From: Viola odorata
Lineage: Eukaryota > Streptophyta > Magnoliopsida > Malpighiales > Violaceae
Assembly: GCA_963691705.1 (NCBI GenBank)
Contig: OY829543.1
Coordinates: 32,077,523 to 32,141,522, forward strand
DNA length: 64,000 bases
Reading direction: 5' to 3'
Below the pieces are notes generated by a model that had not been told where the DNA came from, searched no databases, and worked only from the letters and a program-made list of their open reading frames with translations. This document shows, in pieces, positions 35,855-48,350 of the stretch (the first letter of the stretch is position 1; every line of letters begins with the position of its first letter). The position numbers and the translations under genes were made by a program.

Positions 35855-38800
35855 GATTTTGAAGTATAAGGGTAATATGATCATTTTGTCATATTTACGA
35901 AAACAATTTAATACAAATACAAGAAATGAATTCAAATTGAAATATAAAATTCTAAAGTCCGGTTCATCAAGTCTATAGCCTTGAGAAAAATTCTATAGTT
36001 AATTTCGACAAGTTTTTACCCTTGGAAAAAATTCTTACCATAAAATTGAGATATTGAAGAAAAAAATAAGTAAAATGGTCAATTTCACATTTATATTTCC
36101 TCATTTATTGGAAAAAAACTAAAATTTCACTCAAAAAATTGATAATTGAAATCCAAAATTCTAGAGTACATTTCTAGAAATTTATACCCTTAGAATTGTT
36201 TTTTGCAATAAATTGGAGAGATTTTGGAGTAGAAGGGTAACATGATCATTTTGTCATATTTAAGAGAACAATTTAATACAAATACAAAAAAAGAATTCAA
36301 ATTGAAATATAAAATTCTAAAGTCCGTCTCATCAAGTCTATAGCCTTGAGAAAAATTCTAGAGTTATTTTCGACAAGTTTTTACCCTTGGAAAAAATTCT
36401 TACCATAAAATTGAGATATTGAAGAAAAAAATGAGTAAAATAGTCATTTTAACATTTCACTAAAAAAAATTAATAATTGAAATCCAAAATTCTAGAGTCC
36501 ATTTCTAGAAATTTATCCCCTTGGGAAATGTTTTTTGCTATAAATTGGAGAGATTTTGAAGTAGAAGGGTAACATGGTCATTTTGTCATATTAAAGAAAA
36601 AGCTCTGATATAATTTCGACAGGTTTTTAACCTTGGAAAAAATTCTTACCATAAAATTGAGATATTGAAGAAAAAAAAAAGTAAAATGCTCAAGTTCACA
36701 TTTATATTCCCTCATTTATAGTAACAAAATTAAAATTTCACTAAAAAAAACTGATAATTGAAATTCAAAATTCTAGAGTCTATTTCTAGAAATTTATAAC
36801 CTTAGAAAAATTTTTTGCAATAAATTTTAGAGATTTTGGAGTAGAAGGGTAACATGATCATTTTGTTATATTTAAGAGAACAATTTAATACAAATACAAA
36901 AAAAGAATTCAAATTGAAATATAAAATTATGGAGTCCATCTCATCAAGCTATAGCTTTGAGAAAAATTCTATAGTCAATTTTCGACAAGTTTATACCCTT
37001 GAAAAAAAACTTTACCATAAAATTAAGATGTTGAAGAAAAAAAACAAGTAAAATGGTTATTTTCTCATTTATAAGAAAAAAATAGAAAATTCCCTCAAAA
37101 CAAAATGAGAATTGAAATCCAAAATTCTAGAGTCCATTTCTAGAAATTTATACCCTAAGATTTTTTTTTTGCTATAAATTGGACAGATTTTGAAGTATAA
37201 GGGTAATATGGTCATTTTGCCATATTTACGAAAAGAATTTAATACAAATACAACAAACGAATTCAAATTGAAATATAAAATTCTAAAGTCCGTCTCATCA
37301 AGTCTATAGCCTTGAGAAAAATTCTAGAGTTATTTTCGACAAATTTTTACCCTTGGAAAACATTCTTACCATAAAATTGAGATATTGAAGAAAAAAATGA
37401 GTAACATAGTCATTTTAAGATTTCACTAAAAAAAAATTAATAATTGAAATCCAAAATTCTAGAGTCCATTTCTAGAAATTTATATACTTAGGAAATATTT
37501 TTTTGCTATAAATTTGAGAGATTTTGAAGTAGAAGGGTAACATGATCATTTTGTCATATTTAAGAAAACAATTTAATACAAATACAAAAAAAGAATTCAA
37601 ATTGAAATATAAAATTCTAGAGTCCATCTCATCAAGCTATAGCCTTGAAAAAATTCTAGAGTTAATTTCGACAAGTTTTTACCGTTGGAAAAAAATCTTA
37701 CGATAAAATTGAGATATTGAAGAAACAAATTAGTGAAATTGTCATTTTAAAATTTCACCCAAAAAAATTGATAATTGAAATCCAAAATTCTTGAGTCCAT
37801 TTCTAGAAATTTATCCCCTTGGGAAATGTTTTTTGCTATAAATTGGAGAGATTTTGAAGTAGAAGGGTAACATGGTCATTTTGTCATATTAAAGAAAAAG
37901 CTCTGATATAATTTCGACAGGTTTTTAACCTTGGAAAAAATTCTTACCATAAAATTGAGATATTGAAGAAAAAAAACAAGTAAAATGGTTATTTTCTCAT
38001 TTATAAGAAAAAAATAGAAAATTCACTCAAAACAAATTGAGAATTGAAATTCAAAATTCTAGAGTCCATTTCTAGAAATTTATACCCTAAGATTTTTTTT
38101 TTTGCTATAAATTGGACAGATTTTGAAGTATAAGGGTAATATGGTCATTTTGCCATATTTAAGAAAAGAATTTAATACAAATACAACAAACGAATTCAAA
38201 TTGAAATATAAAATTCTAAAGTCCGTCTCATCAAGTCTATAGCCTTGAGAAAAATTCTAGAGTTATTTTCGACAAATTTTTACACTTGGTAAACATTCTT
38301 ACCATAAAATTGAGATATTGAAGAAAAAAATGAGTAACATAGTCATTTTAAAATTTCACTAAAAAAAAATTAATAATTGAAATCCAAAATTCTAGAGTCC
38401 ATTTCTAGAAATTTATACCCTTGGGAAATTTTTTTTGCCATAAATTGGAGAGATTTTGAAGTAGAAGGGTAAAATGGTCATTTTGTCATATTAAAGAAAA
38501 AGCTCTAATATAATTTCGACAGGTTTTTAATCTTGGAAAAAATTCTTACCATAAAATTGAGATATTGAAGAAAAAAAAAGTAAAATGCTCAAGTTCACAT
38601 TTATATTCCCTCATTTATAGTAACAAAATTAAAATTTCACTAAAAAAAACTGATAATTGAAATCCAAAATTCTAGAGTACATTTCTAGAAATTTATACCC
38701 TTAGAATTGTTTTTTGCAATAAATTTGAGAGATTTTGGAGTAGAAGGGTAACATGATCATTTTGTCATATTTAAGAGAACAATTTAATACAAATACAAAA

Positions 38801-40027
38801 AAAGAATTCAAATTGAAATATAAAATTCTAAAGTCCGTCTCATCAAGTCTATAGCCTTGAGAAAAATTCTAGAGTTATTTTCGACAAGTTTTTACCCTTG
38901 GAAAAAATTCTTACCATAAAATTGAGATATTGAAGAAAAAAATGAGTAAAATAGTCATTTTAACATTTCACTAAAAAAAATTAATAATTGAAATCCAAAA
39001 TTCTAGAGTCCATTTCTAGAAATTTATATTCTTAGGAAATATTTTTTTGCTATAAATTTGAGAGATTTTGAAGTAGAAGGGTAACATGATCATTTTGTCA
39101 TATTTAAGAAAAAAATTTAATACAAATACAAAAAAAGAATTCAAATTGAAATATAAAATTCTAGAGTCCATCTCATCAAGCTATAGCCTTGAAAAAAATT
39201 CTAGAGTTAATTTCGACAAGTTTTTACCGTTGGAAAAAATTCTTACGATAAAATTGAGATATTGAAGAAACAAATGAGTAAAATTGTCATTTTAAAATTT
39301 CACCCAAAAAAATTGATAATTGAAATCCAAAATTCTTGAGTCCATTTCTAGAAATTTATCCCCTTGGGAAATGTTTTTTGCTATAAATTGGAGAGATTTT
39401 GAAGTAGAAGGGTAACATGGTCATTTTGTCATATTAAAGAAAAAGCTCTGATATAATTTCGACAGGTTTTTAACCTTGGAAAAAATTCTTACCATAAAAT
39501 TGAGATATTGAAGAAAAAAAAAAGTAAAATGCTCAAGTTCACATTTATATTCCCTCCTTTATAGTAACAAAATTAAAATTTCACTAAAAAAAACTGATAA
39601 TTGAAATTCAAAATTCTAGAGTCTATTTCTAGAAATTTATACCCTTAGAAAATTTTTTTACAATAAATTTTAGAGATTTTGGAGTAGAAGGGTAACATGA
39701 TCATTTTGTTATATTTAAGAGAACAATTTAATACAAATACAAAAAAAGAATTCAAATTGAAATATAAAATTATGGAGTCCATCTCATCAAGCTATAGCTT
39801 TGAGAAAAATTCTATAGTCAATTTTCGACAAGTTTATACCCTTGAAAAAAAACTTTACCATAAAATTGAGATATTGAAGAAAAAAACGAGTAAAATGGTC
39901 ATTTTCTCATTTATAAGAAAAAAATAAAAAATTCACTCAAAAGAAATTGATAATTGAAATCCAAAATTCTAGAGTCCATTTCTAGAAATTTATACCCTTA
40001 GAATTATTTTTTGCTATAAATTGGACA
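35855..40027 (+). repeat. D3: 13-monomer HOR (4173 bp)
   Basis: m1 starts at 35855, m2 at 36220, m3 at 36552, m4 at 36832 and m13 at 39675. It has a private AACAAATTAGTGAAATT in m6 (about 37724) and is the first copy with CACTTGGTAAACATTC in m8 (38287-38294). That mark is found again in E1 and twice in E2. Confidence 0.95.
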
Positions 40028-43000
40028 GATTTTGAAGTATAAGGGTAATATGATCATTTTGTCATATTTACGAAAACAATTTAATACAAATACAAGAAAT
40101 GAATTCAAATTGAAATATAAAATTCTAAAGTCCGGTTCATCAAGTCTATAGCCTTGAGAAAAATTCTATAGTTAATTTCGACAAGTTTTTACCCTTGGAA
40201 AAAATTCTTACCATAAAATTGAGATATTGAAGAAAAAAATAAGTAAAATGGTCAATTTCACATTTATATTTCCTCATTTATTGGAAAAAAACTAAAATTT
40301 CACTCAAAAAATTGATAATTGAAATCCAAAATTCTAGAGTACATTTCTAGAAATTTATACCCTTAGAATTGTTTTTTGCAATAAATTGGAGAGATTTTGG
40401 AGTAGAAGGGTAACATGATCATTTTGTCATATTTAAGAGAACAATTTAATACAAATACAAAAAAAGAATTCAAATTGAAATATAAAATTCTAAAGTCCGT
40501 CTCATCAAGTCTATAGCCTTGAGAAAAATTCTAGAGTTATTTTCGACAAATTTTTACACTTGGAAAACATTCTTACCATAAAATTGAGATATTGAAGAAA
40601 AAAATGAGTAACATAGTCATTTTAAAATTTCACTAAAAAAAAATTAATAATTGAAATCCAAAATTCTAGAGTCCATTTCTAGAAATTTATACCCTTGGGA
40701 AATTTTTTTTGCCATAAATTGGAGAGATTTTGAAGTAGAAGGGTAAAATGGTCATTTTGTCATATTAAAGAAAAAGCTCTAATATAATTTCGACAGGTTT
40801 TTAATCTTGGAAAAAATTCTTACCATAAAATTGAGATATTGAAGAAAAAAAAAGTAAAATGCTCAAGTTCACATTTATATTCCCTCATTTATAGTAACAA
40901 AATTAAAATTTCACTAAAAAAAACTGATAATTGAAATCCAAAATTCTAGAGTACATTTCTAGAAATTTATACCCTTAGAATTGTTTTTTGCAATAAATTG
41001 GAGAGATTTTGGAGTAGAAGGGTAACATGATCATTTTGTCATATTTAAGAGAACAATTTAATACAAATACAAAAAAAGAATTCAAATTGAAATATAAAAT
41101 TCTAAAGTCCGTCTCATCAAGTCTATAGCCTTGAGAAAAATTCTAGAGTTATTTTCGACAAGTTTTTACCCTTGGAAAAAATTCTTACCATAAAATTGAG
41201 ATATTGAAGAAAAAAATGAGTAAAATAGTCATTTTAACATTTCACTAAAAAAAATTAATAATTGAAATCCAAAATTCTAGAGTCCATTTCTAGAAATTTA
41301 TATTCTTAGGAAATATTTTTTTGCTATAAATTTGAGAGATTTTGAAGTAGAAGGGTAACATGATCATTTTGTCATATTTAAGAAAAAAATTTAATACAAA
41401 TACAAAAAAAGAATTCAAATTGAAATATAAAATTCTAGAGTCCATCTCATCAAGCTATAGCCTTGAAAAAAATTCTAGAGTTAATTTCGACAAGTTTTTA
41501 CCGTTGGAAAAAATTCTTACGATAAAATTGAGATATTGAAGAAACAAATGAGTAAAATTGTCATTTTAAAATTTCACCCAAAAAAATTGATAATTGAAAT
41601 CCAAAATTCTTGAGTCCATTTCTAGAAATTTATCCCCTTGGGAAATGTTTTTTGCTATAAATTGGAGAGATTTTGAAGTAGAAGGGTAACATGGTCATTT
41701 TGTCATATTAAAGAAAAAGCTCTGATATAATTTCGACAGGTTTTTAACCTTGGAAAAAATTCTTACCATAAAATTGAGATATTGAAGAAAAAAAAAAGTA
41801 AAATGCTCAAGTTCACATTTATATTCCCTCATTTATAGTAACAAAATTAAAATTTCACTAAAAAAAACTGATAATTGAAATTCAAAATTCTAGAGTCTAT
41901 TTCTAGAAATTTATAACCTTAGAAAAATTTTTTGCAATAAATTTTAGAGATTTTGGAGTAGAAGGGTAACATGATCATTTTGTTATATTTAAGAGAACAA
42001 TTTAATACAAATACAAAAAAAGAATTCAAATTGAAATATAAAATTATGGAGTCCATCTCATCAAGCTATAGCTTTGAGAAAAATTCTATAGTCAATTTTC
42101 GACAAGTTTATACCCTTGAAAAAAAACTTTACCATAAAATTAAGATGTTGAAGAAAAAAAACAAGTAAAATGGTTATTTTCTCATTTATAAGAAAAAAAT
42201 AGAAAATTCACTCAAAACAAAATGAGAATTGAAATCCAAAATTCTAGAGTCCATTTCTAGAAATTTATACCCTAAGATTTTTTTTTTGCTATAAATTGGA
42301 CAGATTTTGAAGTATAAGGGTAATATGGTCATTTTGCCATATTTACGAAAAGAATTTAATACACATACAACAAACGAATTCAAATTGAAATATAAAATTC
42401 TAAAGTCCGTCTCATCAAGTCTATAGCCTTGAGAAAAATTCTAGAGTTATTTTCGACAAATTTTTACCCTTGGAAAACATTCTTACCATAAAATTGAGAT
42501 ATTGAAGAAAAAAATGAGTAACATAGTCATTTTAAGATTTCACTAAAAAAAAATTAATAATTGAAATCCAAAATTCTAGAGTCCATTTCTAGAAATTTAT
42601 ATACTTAGGAAATATTTTTTTGCTATAAATTTGAGAGATTTTGAAGTAGAAGGGTAACATGATCATTTTGTCATATTTAAGAAAACAATTTAATACAAAT
42701 ACAAAAAAAGAATTCAAATTGAAATATAAAATTCTAGAGTCCATCTCATCAAGCTATAGCCTTGAAAAAATTCTAGAGTTAATTTCGACAAGTTTTTACC
42801 GTTGGAAAAAATTCTTACGATAAAATTGAGATATTGAAGAAACAAATGAGTGAAATTGTCATTTTAAAATTTCACCCAAAAAAATTGATAATTGAAATCC
42901 AAAATTCTTGAGTCCATTTCTAGAAATTTATCCCCTTGGGAAATGTTTTTTGCTATAAATTGGAGAGATTTTGAAGTAGAAGGGTAACATGGTCATTTTG

Positions 43001-45143
43001 TCATATTAAAGAAAAAGCTCTGATATAATTTCGACAGGTTTTTAACCTTGGAAAAAATTCTTACCATAAAATTGAGATATTGTAGAAAAAAAACAAGTAA
43101 AATGGTTATTTTCTCATTTATAAGAAAAAAATAGAAAATTCACTCAAAACAAATTGAGAATTGAAATTCAAAATTCTAGAGTCCATTTCTAGAAATTTAT
43201 ACCCTAAGATTTTTTTTTTTGCTATAAATTGGACAGATTTTGAAGTATAAGGGTAATATGGTCATTTTGCCATATTTAAGAAAAGAATTTAATACAAATA
43301 CAACAAACGAATTCAAATTGAAATATAAAATTCTAAAGTCCGTCTCATCAAGTCTATAGCCTTGAGAAAAATTCTAGAGTTATTTTCGACAAATTTTTAC
43401 ACTTGGTAAACATTCTTACCATAAAATTGAGATATTGAAGAAAAAAATGAGTAACATAGTCATTTTAAAATTTCACTAAAAAAAAATTAATAATTGAAAT
43501 CCAAAATTCTAGAGTCCATTTCTAGAAATTTATACCCTTGGGAAATTTTTTTTGCCATAAATTGGAGAGATTTTGAAGTAGAAGGGTAAAATGGTCATTT
43601 TGTCATATTAAAGAAAAAGCTCTAATATAATTTCGACAGGTTTTTAATCTTGGAAAAAATTCTTACCATAAAATTGAGATATTGAAGAAAAAAAAAGTAA
43701 AATGCTCAAGTTCACATTTATATTCCCTCATTTATAGTAACAAAATTAAAATTTCACTAAAAAAAACTGATAATTGAAATCCAAAATTCTAGAGTACATT
43801 TCTAGAAATTTATACCCTTAGAATTGTTTTTTGCAATAAATTTGAGAGATTTTGGAGTAGAAGGGTAACATGATCATTTTGTCATATTTAAGAGAACAAT
43901 TTAATACAAATACAAAAAAAGAATTCAAATTGAAATATAAAATTCTAAAGTCCGTCTCATCAAGTCTATAGCCTTGAGAAAAATTCTAGAGTTATTTTCG
44001 ACAAGTTTTTACCCTTGGAAAAAATTCTTACCATAAAATTGAGATATTGAAGAAAAAAATGAGTAAAATAGTCATTTTAACATTTCACTAAAAAAAATTA
44101 ATAATTGAAATCCAAAATTCTAGAGTCCATTTCTAGAAATTTATATTCTTAGGAAATATTTTTTTGCTATAAATTTGAGAGATTTTGAAGTAGAAGGGTA
44201 ACATGATCATTTTGTCATATTTAAGAAAAAAATTTAATACAAATACAAAAAAAGAATTCAAATTGAAATATAAAATTCTAGAGTCCATCTCATCAAGCTA
44301 TAGCCTTGAAAAAAATTCTAGAGTTAATTTCGACAAGTTTTTACCGTTGGAAAAAATTCTTACGATAAAATTGAGATATTGAAGAAACAAATGAGTAAAA
44401 TTGTCATTTTAAAATTTCACCCAAAAAAATTGATAATTGAAATCCAAAATTCTTGAGTCCATTTCTAGAAATTTATCCCCTTGGGAAATGTTTTTTGCTA
44501 TAAATTGGAGAGATTTTGAAGTAGAAGGGTAACATGGTCATTTTGTCATATTAAAGAAAAAGCTCTGATATAATTTCGACAGGTTTTTAACCTTGGAAAA
44601 AATTCTTACCATAAAATTGAGATATTGAAGAAAAAAAAAAGTAAAATGCTCAAGTTCACATTTATATTCCCTCCTTTATAGTAACAAAATTAAAATTTCA
44701 CTAAAAAAAACTGATAATTGAAATTCAAAATTCTAGAGTCTATTTCTAGAAATTTATACCCTTAGAAAATTTTTTTACAATAAATTTTAGAGATTTTGGA
44801 GTAGAAGGGTAACATGATCATTTTGTTATATTTAAGAGAACAATTTAATACAAATACAAAAAAAGAATTCAAATTGAAATATAAAATTATGGAGTCCATC
44901 TCATCAAGCTATAGCTTTGAGAAAAATTCTATAGTCAATTTTCGACAAGTTTATACCCTTGAAAAAAAACTTTACCATAAAATTGAGATATTGAAGAAAA
45001 AAACGAGTAAAATGGTCATTTTCTCATTTATAAGAAAAAAAAAAAAATTCACTCAAAAGAAATTGATAATTGAAATCCAAAATTCTAGAGTCCATTTCTA
45101 GAAATTTATACCCTTAGAATTATTTTTTGCTATAAATTGGACA
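40028..45143 (+). repeat. E1: rearranged HOR of 16 monomers (5116 bp)
   Basis: The order is m1 (40028), m2/m8 fusion (40393), m9 (40726), m10 (41005), m11 (41338), m3 (41669), m4 (41949), m5 (42303), m6 (42637), m7 (42967), m8 (43236), m9 (43569), m10 (43848), m11 (44181), m12 (44512) and m13 (44792). The length equals 4172 + 2843 - 1899. That is a 13-mer with the m11-m3 duplication seen in E3, minus one m2-to-m8 deletion. Confidence 0.9.
40393..40725 (+). repeat. m2/m8 fusion monomer (333 bp)
   Basis: The left part is b-type m2 (TTTAAGAGAACAATT). From about 40548 the sequence is m8 (CGACAAATTTTTACACTTGG, GAGTAACATAG, CCCTTGGGAAATTTT, GCCATAAATT). The join lies in a stretch where m2 and m8 are identical, so the exact point cannot be fixed. 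It is the only m2/m8 join in the window. Confidence 0.88.
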
Positions 45144-45840
45144 GATTTTGAAGTATAAGGGTAATATGATCATTTTGTCATATTTACGAAAACAATTTAA
45201 TACAAATACAAGAAATGAATTCAAATTGAAATATAAAATTCTAAAGTCCGGTTCATCAAGTCTATAGCCTTGAGAAAAATTCTATAGTTAATTTCGACAA
45301 GTTTTTACCCTTGGAAAAAATTCTTACCATAAAATTGAGATATTGAAGAAAAAAATAAGTAAAATGGTCAATTTCACATTTATATTTCCTCATTTATTGG
45401 AAAAAAACTAAAATTTCACTCAAAAAATTGATAATTGAAATCCAAAATTCTAGAGTACATTTCTAGAAATTTATACCCTTAGAATTGTTTTTTGCAATAA
45501 ATTGGAGAGATTTTGGAGTAGAAGGGTAACATGATCATTTTGTCATATTTAAGAGAACAATTTAATACAAATACAAAAAAAGAATTCAAATTGAAATATA
45601 AAATTCTAAAGTCCGTCTCATCAAGTCTATAGCCTTGAGAAAAATTCTAGAGTTATTTTCGACAAGTTTTTACCCTTGGAAAAAATTCTTACCATAAAAT
45701 TGAGATATTGAAGAAAAAAATGAGTAAAATAGTCATTTTAACATTTCACTAAAAAAAATTAATAATTGAAATCCAAAATTCTAGAGTCCATTTCTAGAAA
45801 TTTATCCCCTTGGGAAATGTTTTTTGCTATAAATTGGAGA

Positions 45841-48350
45841 GATTTTGAAGTAGAAGGGTAACATGGTCATTTTGTCATATTAAAGAAAAAGCTCTGATAT
45901 AATTTCGACAGGTTTTTAACCTTGGAAAAAATTCTTACCATAAAATTGAGATATTGAAGAAAAAAAAAAGTAAAATGCTCAAGTTCACATTTATATTCCC
46001 TCATTTATAGTAACAAAATTAAAATTTCACTAAAAAAAACTGATAATTGAAATTCAAAATTCTAGAGTCTATTTCTAGAAATTTATAACCTTAGAAAAAT
46101 TTTTTGCAATAAATTTTAGAGATTTTGGAGTAGAAGGGTAACATGATCATTTTGTTATATTTAAGAGAACAATTTAATACAAATACAAAAAAAGAATTCA
46201 AATTGAAATATAAAATTATGGAGTCCATCTCATCAAGCTATAGCTTTGAGAAAAATTCTATAGTCAATTTTCGACAAGTTTATACCCTTGAAAAAAAACT
46301 TTACCATAAAATTAAGATGTTGAAGAAAAAAAACAAGTAAAATGGTTATTTTCTCATTTATAAGAAAAAAATAGAAAATTCCCTCAAAACAAAATGAGAA
46401 TTGAAATCCAAAATTCTAGAGTCCATTTCTAGAAATTTATACCCTAAGATTTTTTTTTTGCTATAAATTGGACAGATTTTGAAGTATAAGGGTAATATGG
46501 TCATTTTGCCATATTTACGAAAAGAATTTAATACAAATACAACAAACGAATTCAAATTGAAATATAAAATTCTAAAGTCCGTCTCATCAAGTCTATAGCC
46601 TTGAGAAAAATTCTAGAGTTATTTTCGACAAATTTTTACCCTTGGAAAACATTCTTACCATAAAATTGAGATATTGAAGAAAAAAATGAGTAACATAGTC
46701 ATTTTAAGATTTCACTAAAAAAAAATTAATAATTGAAATCCAAAATTCTAGAGTCCATTTCTAGAAATTTATATACTTAGGAAATATTTTTTTGCTATAA
46801 ATTTGAGAGATTTTGAAGTAGAAGGGTAACATGATCATTTTGTCATATTTAAGAAAACAATTTAATACAAATACAAAAAAAGAATTCAAATTGAAATATA
46901 AAATTCTAGAGTCCATCTCATCAAGCTATAGCCTTGAAAAAATTCTAGAGTTAATTTCGACAAGTTTTTACCGTTGGAAAAAAATCTTACGATAAAATTG
47001 AGATATTGAAGAAACAAATGAGTGAAATTGTCATTTTAAAATTTCACCCAAAAAAATTGATAATTGAAATCCAAAATTCTTGAGTCCATTTCTAGAAATT
47101 TATCCCCTTGGGAAATGTTTTTTGCTATAAATTGGAGAGATTTTGAAGTAGAAGGGTAACATGGTCATTTTGTCATATTAAAGAAAAAGCTCTGATATAA
47201 TTTCGACAGGTTTTTAACCTTGGAAAAAATTCTTACCATAAAATTGAGATATTGAAGAAAAAAAACAAGTAAAATGGTTATTTTCTCATTTATAAGAAAA
47301 AAATAGAAAATTCACTCAAAACAAATTGAGAATTGAAATTCAAAATTCTAGAGTCCATTTCTAGAAATTTATACCCTAAGATTTTTTTTTTTGCTATAAA
47401 TTGGACAGATTTTGAAGTATAAGGGTAATATGGTCATTTTGCCATATTTAAGAAAAGAATTTAATACAAATACAACAAACGAATTCAAATTGAAATATAA
47501 AATTCTAAAGTCCGTCTCATCAAGTCTATAGCCTTGAGAAAAATTCTAGAGTTATTTTCGACAAATTTTTACACTTGGTAAACATTCTTACCATAAAATT
47601 GAGATATTGAAGAAAAAATGAGTAACATAGTCATTTTAAAATTTCACTAAAAAAAAATTAATAATTGAAATCCAAAATTCTAGAGTCCATTTCTAGAAAT
47701 TTATACCCTTGGGAAATTTTTTTTGCCATAAATTGGAGAGATTTTGAAGTAGAAGGGTAAAATGGTCATTTTGTCATATTAAAGAAAAAGCTCTAATATA
47801 ATTTCGACAGGTTTTTAATCTTGGAAAAAATTCTTACCATAAAATTGAGATATTGAAGAAAAAAAAAGTAAAATGCTCAAGTTCACATTTATATTCCCTC
47901 ATTTATAGTAACAAAATTAAAATTTCACTAAAAAAAACTGATAATTGAAATCCAAAATTCTAGAGTACATTTCTAGAAATTTATACCCTTAGAATTGTTT
48001 TTTGCAATAAATTTGAGAGATTTTGGAGTAGAAGGGTAACATGATCATTTTGTCATATTTAAGAGAACAATTTAATACAAATACAAAAAAAGAATTCAAA
48101 TTGAAATATAAAATTCTAAAGTCCGTCTCATCAAGTCTATAGCCTTGAGAAAAATTCTAGAGTTATTTTCGACAAGTTTTTACCCTTGGAAAAAATTCTT
48201 ACCATAAAATTGAGATATTGAAGAAAAAAATGAGTAAAATAGTCATTTTAACATTTCACTAAAAAAAATTAATAATTGAAATCCAAAATTCTAGAGTCCA
48301 TTTCTAGAAATTTATCCCCTTGGGAAATGTTTTTTGCTATAAATTGGAGA
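45841..48350 (+). repeat. First copy of the 2510-bp duplication in E2
   Basis: It spans m3 to the m10/m2 fusion. Its twin starts at 48351. The two share the TGGTAAAC mark in m8 (47576-47583 and 50086-50093) and the shortened A tract that follows, variants that are rare or absent elsewhere, so the duplication is recent compared with the rest of the array. Confidence 0.9.
48019..48350 (+). repeat. m10/m2 fusion monomer (332 bp)
   Basis: It follows m9 (AATTTGAGAGATTTTGG, the m9-m10 junction form) but ends TTATCCCCTTGGGAAATG like m2. It is the opposite join to the m2/m10 monomers in C1 and C2. Confidence 0.88.
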
